DNA of 64,000 nt from Marivita sp046592965 (GCF_046592965.1 NZ_JBISBV010000004.1:209459-273458); one strand, 5' to 3'; shown: positions 26,373 to 35,155, numbered from the stretch's first letter. Notes: generated by a model from the letters alone, not told the origin. Translations and numbers: made by a program.

Positions 26373-27062
26373 TCAATAGCGGGTCGTCAGGCGATGACCG
26401 GGGCGATAGGTCAGGGTGACAAAGGTAATCGCCTGCCCCTGCCACCATGTCGAGCGGTCGATGGTAAACACCGGGTCTCCGACCTTGCAGGCCAGGTGAT
26501 CCGACAACGCATCTTCCGCCAAAGCGGCCGAGAAGCTGATCTCGGCATCGGAATAGGGAATGCGTGCAACGAGCCATTCGTTCGGGCCTGAGCGGTTGAA
26601 ATCGGCGTCCTCGGCTTGCGGCAGTGCGGTCAGATTGATCCAGCGGTTTTCGTGTTGGTACGGCTCGCCGTCGGCATAGTGCATGCAGATCAGATGCAGC
26701 GCCCGGCTGCCTTCGTCCAGTTTCAGACGCGCACGAAGCCAGTCCGGCGCATCCGCGACGGTGCAGCTCACAAGGGAATAGCGATACTCCGCGCCTTTCT
26801 CGGCAATCTCGTTGCGCACAAGCGGAATGTCGAACCGCGCTTGGCGGATGGGCGCGCTGCGCACCCGCGTGCCGGCCTTGCGACGACGTTCGATGATGCC
26901 GTCATCGGCAAGTTCGCGCATCGCCCGGTTCACCGTCGCGCGCGCGCAGCCATACATCGCCGCCAGCTCGATTTCGTTGGGTATCAGGCTGCCGGGCGCC
27001 CAATCGCCTTGGGTGATCTTCGACAGGATGTCCGACTTCACATCCTTGTAGGTGGCCGTCAT
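26373..27062 (-). CDS. hutC: GntR family transcriptional regulator, HutC-like
   Basis: A 229-residue regulator with an N-terminal winged helix (YKDVKSDILSKITQGDWAPG then EIELAAMYGCARATVNRAM, residues 5-52) and a C-terminal UTRA ligand domain (about 90-225, PYQHENRWINL and EISFSAALAEDALSDHL). This is the HutC arrangement; HutC senses urocanate and represses hut genes. The two matching sites at 17460 and 19477 are plausible targets. I see no such site in front of the gene itself. Confidence 0.85.
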   Translation of the reverse strand: MTATYKDVKSDILSKITQGDWAPGSLIPNEIELAAMYGCARATVNRAMRELADDGIIERRRKAGTRVRSAPIRQARFDIPLVRNEIAEKGAEYRYSLVSCTVADAPDWLRARLKLDEGSRALHLICMHYADGEPYQHENRWINLTALPQAEDADFNRSGPNEWLVARIPYSDAEISFSAALAEDALSDHLACKVGDPVFTIDRSTWWQGQAITFVTLTYRPGHRLTTRY

Positions 27063-27148
27063 GACGCGCGCCTTTATTAAGACTGCATTTATTGGCCTTA
27101 ACCCTACACTTTATAAAAACCGAGCGCCACCTGCCGCGCGTGGTCCGG

Positions 27149-28189
27149 TTACTGGCTCATCTTGGCATCCACCATCGCCTCTTCCGCAATCATCGCTTCA
27201 AGCTGGCGGCGGAACCGCAATTGCCCCGCGTCGATCCCAAGGTCGATATGCGGCGACGTTTTTTCGCTCATCCCGACCTGCACCTCGTTCAGAACCGCAC
27301 GGTCCTCTTCGAATGCGTTGCGCACGTCCTCACTCATCATCTTCGACAGCTCTTCGTCATCGGGACGGATGTTGCGAAGCTGGAACCAGTAATAGCGCGT
27401 CTCGGTCGCGGTGGTCGGAGTCATGAAATTGTAGCTGTCCATGATAAAGGTTTTTTCATGCAGCGGCCCGTCTTTGCCCCCGGTGCCCGCAGGGGTGAAC
27501 ACCGCGCGGATCAGCGCGTGGCTGGGATAGCGCACTTCGTAGTGCTGGAGCCGGTCGCAATTGCCCTCGAACTCGATCACCTTCTTATAAAACGGCGCGG
27601 GTTCGTGATCCATCATCCAGCGGTGGACGATCACGCCATTGTGGGTTTTCGACACCCGCAATGGCGCGTCCTTCGTCTCGGCCGAGGCAAAGGAAGATTC
27701 ATGCACCCATGCCACATGCGTCGGGTCCAGAAGGTTGTCGCACATCAGCAGGTAGTTGCAGTTCAACTCCATCGCCGCGCCGCGATTGATGCCCCAGTCC
27801 GGGCTGTCGAAATTGGGAATGTCGATGATGTCCTCGGGATCGGCGATGGCCGCATTGCCCATCCAGATCCAGACCAACCCGTATTTTTCATGCACCGGAT
27901 ACGGCCGCACCCGCGCCGCCGAGGGAATACGCCCGCCGCCCGGCGCCCAAACGCATTGCCCGGCACAATCGAAGGTCAGGCCGTGATAGCCGCATTCAAC
28001 AGTGTCTCCCTTGATCCGCCCCTTGGATAGCGGCAGTTTGCGGTGCGGGCAGGCATCTTCCAACGCGATGACTTCGCCCTGCGGATTGCGAAACATGCAG
28101 ATCTTTTCGCCAAGCACTTTGACCTGCTGCAACTCCTTGACGATCTCGTCGCTCCAAGCGGCCACATACCACGCGTTTTTCAAGAACAT
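27149..28189 (-). CDS. Rieske aromatic ring-hydroxylating / O-demethylating oxygenase
   Basis: A 346-residue oxygenase component. Rieske [2Fe-2S] ligands are C47, H49, C66 and H69 (CPHR and CGYHG). The mononuclear iron motif lies in NLLDPTHVAWVHES. Size and N-terminus (FLKNAWYVAAW) resemble vanillate O-demethylase oxygenase VanA and related enzymes acting on aromatic acids or N-methyl compounds. No VanB-type reductase is adjacent, so it would need an unlinked reductase. It is single, next to the HutC-like gene on the same strand (86-base gap), and has its own upstream inverted repeat. Confidence 0.88.
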   Translation of the reverse strand: MFLKNAWYVAAWSDEIVKELQQVKVLGEKICMFRNPQGEVIALEDACPHRKLPLSKGRIKGDTVECGYHGLTFDCAGQCVWAPGGGRIPSAARVRPYPVHEKYGLVWIWMGNAAIADPEDIIDIPNFDSPDWGINRGAAMELNCNYLLMCDNLLDPTHVAWVHESSFASAETKDAPLRVSKTHNGVIVHRWMMDHEPAPFYKKVIEFEGNCDRLQHYEVRYPSHALIRAVFTPAGTGGKDGPLHEKTFIMDSYNFMTPTTATETRYYWFQLRNIRPDDEELSKMMSEDVRNAFEEDRAVLNEVQVGMSEKTSPHIDLGIDAGQLRFRRQLEAMIAEEAMVDAKMSQ

Positions 28190-28229
28190 CTAAAATCCCA
28201 CCCTTTTGTTCGAGACTGGCTGATTGCGT

Positions 28230-28248
28230 CTCACCTTAAAAGGGTGAG
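28230..28248. promoter_or_regulatory. inverted repeat upstream of Rieske oxygenase
   Basis: CTCACC - TTAAAAG - GGTGAG, a 6-bp inverted repeat with a 7-base spacer, located 41-59 bases upstream of the oxygenase ATG. It could be an operator. The neighbouring CCACCCTTTT at 28198-28207 partly repeats one half. Confidence 0.4.
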
Positions 28249-28301
28249 CCATAAATGACAGGGGATTCTAGGTCATGCACGGTTTGAGCACAGACGGCGC
28301 G

Positions 28302-29474
28302 TCAGGTATCAGCCGGATCTGCCAGCTTTGCGCCCAACCGCTCCAGCATCGTCAGGCATTGCGCCAACTGCTCGATTGCCAGAAACTCGTCCGCCTTGTG
28401 CGCCTGCTCGATCGAGCCGGGGCCGCAGACGACGACATCCATCCCCAGCGCCTGAAAAATCCCCGCTTCGGTGCCAAAGGCCACTACATCCGAATTGGTC
28501 GCGCCGGTAAGCTGCGAGACGATCCGCCGCGCTTCGTTTTCGTCTGTCGGAGTGAGCCCGGCCACCTCTCCGACGATGTCGAGCAAAATGCTGGCATCCG
28601 GATGCACAGCGCGCATCTGCGGTAGCAATTCGCGCTCACAAAACTCTTGCAGGCTCGACAGGACCAGTTGCGCATCCCCAGCCTGCACGGGGCGCATTTC
28701 CCAATCGACCTGCGCCGTCGGCGCGATGACGTTATGCGCAACACCGCCGGCGAGCGCACCGACATTCACCGTCGTCCAGGGCGGATCGAAGGGTGATTGC
28801 GCAGGCGCTCTGGCGCGCAGGCGGTCCTTCAGTCCCAAAAGATGGTGCACATAGCGCACCGCGTATTCCACCGCGTTGACGCCATGATCGGGGCAAGATC
28901 CGTGACCCGCCAGCCCGGTAAACCGCGTGGTGTATTCATGGCAGCCCTTGTGACCGTCGATAATCCGCATTTCGGTCGGCTCGCCAATGATGGCAATGCC
29001 GGGTGTGAGGCCGCGATTTTTAAGGATATCGGCCAGATGCTGCGCACCGAGACAGCCGACCTCCTCGTCATAGGTGAATGCAAAATGCAAAGTCCGGTCG
29101 CGGACCTGTTCTGCCAGAGCCGGCGCCATTGCCAGGGTCGCTGCGATAAAGCCCTTCATGTCGCAGGTGCCGCGCCCGTATAGCCGGTCGTCGCGCTCTT
29201 CCATCACGAACGGATCGGAAGACCACGGCTGTTGGGCAACAGGCACGACATCGCTGTGACCCGACAACACGATCCCGCCGTCCCGCTCTGGCCCGATCGT
29301 GGCAAAAAGGTTCGCCTTGGTGCCGCACGGCGAGGCGTACAGATCACAGCGCGCGCCTGCGTCCTCCAGCAATCCGGCCATATGCGCGATCATGTCGAGA
29401 TTGCTGAGCGCCGAGATCGTGGGGTAAGCAATCAGGTCTTTCAGGATTGCCCTGCTGCGCTGTAGGGTGTCCAC
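28302..29474 (-). CDS. M20 family deacetylase, acetylornithine deacetylase (ArgE)-like
   Basis: A 390-residue di-zinc amidohydrolase. Metal motifs are VLSGHSDVVPV (near residue 70), YGRGTCDMKGF (near 95), DEEVGCLGAQ (near 135) and GEPTEM; the terminal histidine lies after MDVVVCGPGSIEQAHKADEF. Annotated ArgE proteins remove acetyl from N-acetylornithine, but this gene is four bases downstream of an ectoine-hydrolase-like gene, so an N-acetyl-diaminobutyrate-type substrate is an attractive alternative. The sequence does not decide between them. Confidence 0.85.
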   Translation of the reverse strand: MDTLQRSRAILKDLIAYPTISALSNLDMIAHMAGLLEDAGARCDLYASPCGTKANLFATIGPERDGGIVLSGHSDVVPVAQQPWSSDPFVMEERDDRLYGRGTCDMKGFIAATLAMAPALAEQVRDRTLHFAFTYDEEVGCLGAQHLADILKNRGLTPGIAIIGEPTEMRIIDGHKGCHEYTTRFTGLAGHGSCPDHGVNAVEYAVRYVHHLLGLKDRLRARAPAQSPFDPPWTTVNVGALAGGVAHNVIAPTAQVDWEMRPVQAGDAQLVLSSLQEFCERELLPQMRAVHPDASILLDIVGEVAGLTPTDENEARRIVSQLTGATNSDVVAFGTEAGIFQALGMDVVVCGPGSIEQAHKADEFLAIEQLAQCLTMLERLGAKLADPADT

Positions 29475-29478
29475 AGCG

Positions 29479-30663
29479 TCACTCCTTCACAAACAGCTTG
29501 CGCTCGACATTGCACAGCGTTTCGGCCCGCCCCGTTTCTGTGATGAGGATCGTTTCGGAGGTTTCCAGCCCCCAAGTGTCCATCCAAAGCGCCGGCATGA
29601 AGTGAAAGGTCATTCCCGGCTCCAGAACGGTCTCGTCCTCCCAGCGGATCGACGCGGTGCGCTCGCCCCAATCCGGCGGATAGCTGAGGCCAACGGGATA
29701 GCCACACCGTCCCTCGCGGTGGATACCGTGCTTTTTCAGCGTATCGACAAACCCATTGGCGATATCGCAGCAGCGATTGCCTGCGCGTGCCGCATCAAGC
29801 CCCGCTTCTATGCCGTCCATCTGCGCCTTTTCGGCATCGCGCACCTCTTGCGTCGGGGTACCAAGGTAAACGGTGCGGCTGATCGGTGCGTGATAGCGTC
29901 GGTAACAGCCAGACAGTTCAAAGAACGTGGCCTCGCCGTCGCGCATCGGGTCGCCATTCCATGTCAGATGGGCCGCCGTGGCATCCAGACCGGACGGCGT
30001 GATCGGGACAATTGCCGGATAGTCGCCCCAGATGTCATCAACCCCGGTGATGCCAGCGTGATAGATGTCGGCGACCAGATCGTTCTTGCGGACACCGGGC
30101 GCGGCGCGCGCGATGGCGGTTTCGATCACCTTTTCCGAAATGCGCGCGGCCTTGCGGATGAAAGCGATTTCTTCCTCGGATTTGATGAGACGCTGCCAGT
30201 TCACCAATGCGGTGGCGTCGTGAATCGTCGCCTCGGTCAAGGCGGCGGTTAGAACCTGATGAGCCTTGGCGGAATAATAGTAATTGTCCATCTCGACACC
30301 GATCTGCGCCTCCTCCAGCCCCAGATCCTTGATCAGCGCGGCCAGATCCAGCATCGGATGGCGGGCAATCGACTGCACATAGTGATCGGCGTAGCCACGG
30401 ATATTGTCATGCGACATCCAGCACGTGCGCTGCCCGCCCGGAAGGTCCATCTCCCGGCCCCACCAGATCGGCTCGCCCTCGTGGCGCAGCAACACGCCCT
30501 GATGCACGTAGAAGGACCAGCCGTCATAGCCGGTCAGCCAGGCCTGATTGGAGGGGTCGGTGACAAAGATCGCATCAAGCCCCGCCGCCTCCATCGCGCC
30601 GCGCGTCAGGCTTATGCGGCGCTTGTATTCGGGAAGTGTGAACGCGACGTTAGAGAAATCCAT
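29479..30663 (-). CDS. M24 family hydrolase, ectoine hydrolase (DoeA/EutD)-like
   Basis: A 394-residue pita-bread-fold protein with an N-terminal creatinase domain (1-150) and a C-terminal M24 domain (160-394). Segments such as WLTGYDGWSFYVHQGVLL, VGVEMDNYYYSAKAHQ-like (IGVEMDNYYYSAKAH), DATALVNWQRL and YPPDWGERTASIRW closely resemble ectoine hydrolases. Canonical metal aspartates are replaced (ATFFELSGCYRRYH), as in metal-free creatinase/EutD enzymes. It would open the ectoine ring or hydrolyse a related cyclic or amide substrate in the cytoplasm. It is divergent from a class III aminotransferase, sharing a palindromic operator. No DoeB/EutE-type gene is next to it. Confidence 0.75.
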   Translation of the reverse strand: MDFSNVAFTLPEYKRRISLTRGAMEAAGLDAIFVTDPSNQAWLTGYDGWSFYVHQGVLLRHEGEPIWWGREMDLPGGQRTCWMSHDNIRGYADHYVQSIARHPMLDLAALIKDLGLEEAQIGVEMDNYYYSAKAHQVLTAALTEATIHDATALVNWQRLIKSEEEIAFIRKAARISEKVIETAIARAAPGVRKNDLVADIYHAGITGVDDIWGDYPAIVPITPSGLDATAAHLTWNGDPMRDGEATFFELSGCYRRYHAPISRTVYLGTPTQEVRDAEKAQMDGIEAGLDAARAGNRCCDIANGFVDTLKKHGIHREGRCGYPVGLSYPPDWGERTASIRWEDETVLEPGMTFHFMPALWMDTWGLETSETILITETGRAETLCNVERKLFVKE

Positions 30664-30734
30664 AAGAGACTCGACCGGTTAGGATGTGCACCGCAAATGT
30701 GCGTTTCGCCGGTGCCTCAAAAATTCATCAGTGG

Positions 30735-30757
30735 ATTTCTTGACAAAATCAAGAAAT
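30735..30757. promoter_or_regulatory. perfect palindrome in divergent M24 / aminotransferase gap
   Basis: ATTTCTTGA - CAAAA - TCAAGAAAT, a 9-bp perfect inverted repeat, in the 143-base gap between the two divergent starts (30663 and 30807). It contains TTGACA on the plus strand, a -35 match. Probably an operator for both genes; no regulator gene is adjacent. Confidence 0.6.
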
Positions 30758-30806
30758 TTCCGCCTGTTGAGGCCGAACGCACAAAGAGGACCGACAGGGG
30801 GACGAT

Positions 30807-32180
30807 ATGCTGAAAAACGATCAACTCGACCAATGGGATCGTGACAACTTCTTTCATCCCTCGACACATCTGGCGCAACATGCCCGTGGCGAAAGCCCGT
30901 CGCGCGTCATCAAAACCGCCTCTGGTGTCTTTATCGAGGATCGCAACGGAACCAGGCTGTTGGACGCGTTTGCCGGGTTGTATTGCGTCAACGTCGGCTA
31001 TGGCCGTCAGGAGATCGCCGAGGCGATTGCGGATCAGGCGCGGGAACTGGCCTATTATCATTCCTATGTCGGTCACGGCACCGAGGCGTCGATCACGCTT
31101 GCCAAGATGGTTCTGGATCGCGCGCCCAAGAACATGTCAAAGGTCTATTTCGGCCTTGGCGGGTCGGATGCGAACGAAACCAACATCAAGCTGATCTGGT
31201 ATTACAACAACATCCTTGGCCGTCCCGAAAAGAAGAAAATCATCTCGCGCTGGCGTGGCTATCACGGGTCGGGCCTGATGACCGGATCGCTGACCGGGCT
31301 GGAGCTGTTTCACAAGAAATTCGATCTGCCGGTCGAACAGGTGTTCCACACTACGGCGCCTTACTATTTCCGCCGCGACGATCTGGGGCAAAGCGAAGAG
31401 CAGTTCGTCGCGCAATGCGTGGCCGACCTCGAGGCGCTGATCGAACGTGAAGGTGCCGACACCATCGCCGCCTTCATCGGCGAGCCGGTACTGGGAACCG
31501 GCGGTATCGTCCCGCCGCCTGCGGGATATTGGCAGGCGATAGAGGCTGTGCTCGACAAGCACGACATCCTGCTGATCGCGGATGAAGTCGTGACCGGCTT
31601 TGGCCGCCTCGGCACGATGTTCGGGTCCGACCATTATGGCATGACGCCGGACATCATCACCATCGCCAAGGGACTGACCTCGGCCTACGCGCCGCTTTCG
31701 GGGTCCATCGTTTCGGAAAAGGTCTGGAACGTGCTGGAGCAGGGAACCGACGAGAATGGTCCCATCGGCCACGGCTGGACTTATTCCGCGCACCCGATCG
31801 GCGCCGCGGCGGGGGTGGCGAACCTCACACTGATCGACAATCTGAACCTCATGCACGACGCGGGTGACGTGGGCACTTATCTCAACACGGCAATGACAGA
31901 GGCGTTGGCCGATCACCCTCATGTCGGTGACGTGCGAGGCGAAGGCATGTTGTGTGCCGTCGAATTCGTCAGGGACAAGAGCGACCGCGTGTTCTTCGAT
32001 GCAGGCGACAAGATCGGGCCGCAAGTCTCGGCCAAGCTGCTGGAGCAGGACAGGATCATCGCACGGGCCATGCCGCAAGGCGACATCCTGGGGTTCGCGC
32101 CCCCGTTCTGCCTGACGCGCGAAGAGGCGGATCAGGTGGTTGCCGGAACGGTGCGGGCCGTGAAGGCGGTGCTTGGCTAG
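30807..32180 (+). CDS. class III aminotransferase, omega-amino acid / diamine:pyruvate type
   Basis: A 457-residue PLP enzyme. Motifs: LLDAFAGLYCVNVGYG at the N-terminus, YFGLGGSDANETNIKL for phosphate binding, IADEVVTGFGRLGTMFG and the PLP lysine in IAKGLTSAYAPLSG. Close in style to putrescine-, taurine- or beta-alanine:pyruvate aminotransferases. Acts in the cytoplasm on a terminal amine. It is divergent from the ectoine-hydrolase-like gene and shares its palindromic operator, so it may act on the same route. Confidence 0.87.
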   Translation: MLKNDQLDQWDRDNFFHPSTHLAQHARGESPSRVIKTASGVFIEDRNGTRLLDAFAGLYCVNVGYGRQEIAEAIADQARELAYYHSYVGHGTEASITLAKMVLDRAPKNMSKVYFGLGGSDANETNIKLIWYYNNILGRPEKKKIISRWRGYHGSGLMTGSLTGLELFHKKFDLPVEQVFHTTAPYYFRRDDLGQSEEQFVAQCVADLEALIEREGADTIAAFIGEPVLGTGGIVPPPAGYWQAIEAVLDKHDILLIADEVVTGFGRLGTMFGSDHYGMTPDIITIAKGLTSAYAPLSGSIVSEKVWNVLEQGTDENGPIGHGWTYSAHPIGAAAGVANLTLIDNLNLMHDAGDVGTYLNTAMTEALADHPHVGDVRGEGMLCAVEFVRDKSDRVFFDAGDKIGPQVSAKLLEQDRIIARAMPQGDILGFAPPFCLTREEADQVVAGTVRAVKAVLG

Positions 32181-32184
32181 GGCG

Positions 32185-33003
32185 TCACTCTGTTTGCCCT
32201 GCGCGCAATGCCTCGACTGCCTGGGCAACCTGTTTGATCGCTGTGAGCACGTGCGGGGTTTCGCACACCCAATCTGCGGAACTGTGATACATTGCAATCC
32301 CGGCAATGGCCGGGTGTGTCGTCATTTCTTCCGATCTGGAAAAGCCGTCATTGTGCGGCGCGCCGATCAGCAGGTCGGGTGCGTGCAGCACCAACTGCTC
32401 GAGCGACAGACGGCCGTTTCCGGTCATGCCAAGGGCCGCCGACAGATTGCGCGCGCCACCTGCTGTCAGGATGTCGTGGCTCAGCGTGCCCGTGCCCAGC
32501 GCATAGCCGTTTGGAAAGAAGAAAGCCGCCAGCGGCGCTGAGTCGTCCGGCTCTGAAAACTGCGCGAGTTCGGCCTCGAAGGCCGCTGCCATCGTCTCGG
32601 CCCGAGCCTCTTGTGCAAGCACGCGACCCATCTTGCGCATTGACGCGGGAATGTCTTCCAGCGCCTGCACCAAGGGGAACTCCACGATCTCGACGCCGAT
32701 GCTGCGCAACATGTTCATCAGCGCCGGATCGTTATACTGGCCCGCGACCACGATATCGGGCGCTTGCACGGCAATGGCTTCCGCGCTGGCGCTGGTCTTG
32801 GCGAAAGCGGCAGCCTCAGCCGCCATGGCAGATGCACGCGGATCATCCGCAAGCGGGCTCAGCGCAATGATCTGCGAAGGCTCGGCAAGCAGCATGACCA
32901 ATTGGTCTGTGCATACGTTGACTGACACGACACGCGGCAGGCCGGATGCGCCGGCCCCCATCGGGGCCAGCAGCAGGATCAAAAGCGTCAGCAGACGCAG
33001 CAT
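32185..33003 (-). CDS. btuF: cobalamin ABC transporter substrate-binding protein, BtuF-like
   Basis: A 272-residue periplasmic protein with a signal peptide (MLRLLTLLILLLAPMGAGA) followed by SGLPRVVSVNVCTDQLVMLLAE, typical of class III (BtuF/FhuD) binding proteins with two lobes joined by a rigid helix. The start at 33003 gives the signal peptide; the frame runs back to 33153 inside btuB. It is two bases downstream of btuB and under the same riboswitch. No BtuC or BtuD gene is present beside it. Confidence 0.85.
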   Translation of the reverse strand: MLRLLTLLILLLAPMGAGASGLPRVVSVNVCTDQLVMLLAEPSQIIALSPLADDPRASAMAAEAAAFAKTSASAEAIAVQAPDIVVAGQYNDPALMNMLRSIGVEIVEFPLVQALEDIPASMRKMGRVLAQEARAETMAAAFEAELAQFSEPDDSAPLAAFFFPNGYALGTGTLSHDILTAGGARNLSAALGMTGNGRLSLEQLVLHAPDLLIGAPHNDGFSRSEEMTTHPAIAGIAMYHSSADWVCETPHVLTAIKQVAQAVEALRAGQTE

Positions 33004-33005
33004 CG

Positions 33006-34838
33006 TCAGAACGACGTTTCGACGCCGAACCGGACCGTCCGCTCGGGCGCGTTGTAACCGCGGACAGTCTGGTAATCGACGTCGCCGATATTCTCGATCG
33101 CGCCGTACAAATACGCCTTGTCGCTGACAGCATAGCGCGCCGAGACATCCCACAGGGTGTAGTCATCCAACCGCGTCGGGGTTCCGAAACCGTCCAGCTT
33201 GTCGGCCACTCGGGTCATGTTGACGGCCACCTGCAATTCGTCTGTCACATCCGCCTCAAGCGCCAGCGCCAGATCGTGACGCGGCACGAGGATCAACCGG
33301 TCGCCGTCGTTTTCGGCATCGGTCAGGGTGTAGGCTCCGGAGAGGCGCAGCCGGTCTGTGACGGCATAGCTGCCGCTCAACTCGAGCCCGCGCGAGTGCG
33401 TTGTGCCATCGGTCTGGATGTAACAGCCAAAGGCCTGCGACGGCAGGCAATCAGGCGTCACGCCAAAGCCGATCAGGTTGTCGATCTCGGACCAGAACAG
33501 TGTGGCACTGACAGAGCCGCGCTCACCAAATTCTTGCGTGACGCCAAGATCGAAGCTCCGGCTTTCTTCGGGGTCAAGCGCGCCGGAGCCGCCATAAGGC
33601 CCGAAGCGCTCATAGAGCGACGGCGCGCGGTATCCGGTTCCGATGGAGGCGCGCAGGGTGGTGGCGTCGGCCAAGCGATACGACAGCGCCGCGCGGCCCG
33701 AAAGCTGACCGTCGAAATCGGAATAATCATCATAGCGCAACGTCAAAGCCAGCTCGACCGCATCAGTCGGCGTCGCCTTGACCTCGGCGAACACGGCAGA
33801 GTTCGAGGCGTCGTAATCATCGCCGTCAAGCGATGCGCGCTCTTCGGTCCAGTCGGCACCAAGCGCCAGCGCGACGCCGGTCGCAACCTCGCCTTGCGCC
33901 AGATAGGCAACGGTGTCGCGCTCGCCGATGAATTCGCGGGTGAAGCCGTCTTCGTCAAAGCGTTCGGTTTCGAACGTGCTGAAGCTCACTTCGTGATCCC
34001 ATGCGCCGGTCTGGAATTCGCCGAATACGCGCACACCGCGCCGTGTTTCATCCAACTCGCCAGAAGTGTCGCTCGCCGAGCGGTCGAATTCGCTCGTCGC
34101 GTCCGACCACAGCCCGGCCATGCCGACGCGGATCATGTCGCTCACCTGATAGGCCGCGAACAGGTTGACGTTGTTCTGCGTGAACCCGTCATCCTCGTTG
34201 TCGGTGTCGCGTGCCGAGAACCCCTCGGACGTGATGCGGCCAAGGCTAAGCGCCAATTCGGCGCGATCATCGCGATACCCGACGCTGAGGTTGCCGGCGC
34301 GGGTCTCGTAGCTGCCAAGCTCAAGCTGGGCCCGCCCCGAGATGCCATCGACGAGCGGACGCCATGTCTCGACCTCGACAACACCGGCAATTGCGTCAGA
34401 GCCGTAGATCGCGGATTGTGTGCCTTTCACGACGGCGATGCGATTGAGCGCGCCGCTGGTGAGCGTGCCGAAGTTGAACGCGGTCTGCGTGCTGGAGGGA
34501 TCGGTGACGTCGATCCCGTCAACGCGCGCGCCGATATAGGATCCGCCAAGCCCCCGAATGCGCAACGAAGCGCTGCTGCCCAGACCGCCATTGGCACTGA
34601 GCGAAACTCCGGGCAGGGCTTTGAGCGCCGACGTCGCGGCAAGCCCCTTGAGGCTGATTTCTTCGCTATCAACGACGTCGATGGTTGCCCCCGTCGTTTC
34701 AAGGTTGGTGGGAAGAAGACCGCCGAACACGACGATTTCCTCAAGTTCGATGACATCACCGCTCAGGGTTTGCGCAGCCGCTAAAGACGGCGCAACGAGG
34801 GTGGTGCATAAAAGCAGTTTGGTGGTGAGACGTGCCAT
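33006..34838 (-). CDS. btuB: TonB-dependent vitamin B12 receptor
   Basis: A 610-residue outer membrane receptor. It begins with a signal peptide ending in LAAAQ, a TonB-box-like VIELEEIVVFGG, a plug domain (about 45-150, LKALPGVSLSANGGLGSSAS, RGLGGSYIGARVDGIDVTDP) and a 22-strand barrel ending in an aromatic residue (VRFGVETSF). Size and the upstream cobalamin riboswitch identify it as BtuB-type. The start at 34838 was chosen at the signal peptide; the frame extends upstream through the riboswitch. Confidence 0.92.
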   Translation of the reverse strand: MARLTTKLLLCTTLVAPSLAAAQTLSGDVIELEEIVVFGGLLPTNLETTGATIDVVDSEEISLKGLAATSALKALPGVSLSANGGLGSSASLRIRGLGGSYIGARVDGIDVTDPSSTQTAFNFGTLTSGALNRIAVVKGTQSAIYGSDAIAGVVEVETWRPLVDGISGRAQLELGSYETRAGNLSVGYRDDRAELALSLGRITSEGFSARDTDNEDDGFTQNNVNLFAAYQVSDMIRVGMAGLWSDATSEFDRSASDTSGELDETRRGVRVFGEFQTGAWDHEVSFSTFETERFDEDGFTREFIGERDTVAYLAQGEVATGVALALGADWTEERASLDGDDYDASNSAVFAEVKATPTDAVELALTLRYDDYSDFDGQLSGRAALSYRLADATTLRASIGTGYRAPSLYERFGPYGGSGALDPEESRSFDLGVTQEFGERGSVSATLFWSEIDNLIGFGVTPDCLPSQAFGCYIQTDGTTHSRGLELSGSYAVTDRLRLSGAYTLTDAENDGDRLILVPRHDLALALEADVTDELQVAVNMTRVADKLDGFGTPTRLDDYTLWDVSARYAVSDKAYLYGAIENIGDVDYQTVRGYNAPERTVRFGVETSF

Positions 34839-34907
34839 AGAAATGATCCCGGCCTTGTCCAGCGCTGTGCGCCGGTAGAGTAACGATGATCTGGGACACA
34901 GATGCAT

Positions 34908-34935
34908 CCGCAGACGGTGATAGACACCACTGCGG
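34908..34935 (-). promoter_or_regulatory. hairpin between riboswitch and btuB
   Basis: CCGCAG and CTGCGG arms with an inner GGTG/CACC pairing, 28 bases in total, 70 bases upstream of btuB. It could be the expression platform of the cobalamin riboswitch. No T-tract follows, so control may be at translation rather than termination. Confidence 0.45.
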
Positions 34936-34979
34936 ACGTGCCGCCGCCCCAACGCGCCCCGCGTTCGGACTGGGTGTTG

Positions 34980-35155
34980 GCCTACGGCAGGTCTCCTGAC
35001 TTGCGGGTCGTCGCCTTGCTGGCCTTCCCAGTTCCTTGCCGGAACCAGTGGCACGATCAGCATCGCTCGCCGCTCACAGTTGCGGGGGCAGTCGCGGATT
35101 ATTCATGCAGAAGCACCGCGTTCCCTTTTCACCAGACGCGTGAACGCCCGGACCG
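34980..35155 (-). ncRNA. cobalamin riboswitch upstream of btuB
   Basis: On the minus strand this 406-base gene-free region carries the class landmarks in order: GGTGAAAAGGGAACGCGGTG, CCCGCAACTGTGAGCGG, GCCACTGG, GGGAAGGCC, a GCGACGACCCGCAAG segment and the B12 box GTCAGGAGACCTGCC at 34986-35000. The class binds adenosyl- or hydroxocobalamin and lowers expression of uptake genes when B12 is plentiful; here it precedes btuB-btuF. Boundaries are approximate. Confidence 0.95.

Noticed and set aside
27063..27148. A third HutC-like site in front of hutC for autoregulation
   Set aside because: The gap contains AT-rich sequence but no match to TGTATAGACATAT.
29479..30663. Calling the M24 gene an Xaa-Pro aminopeptidase
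   Set aside because: The canonical metal-binding aspartates are replaced and long segments match ectoine-hydrolase-type proteins better.
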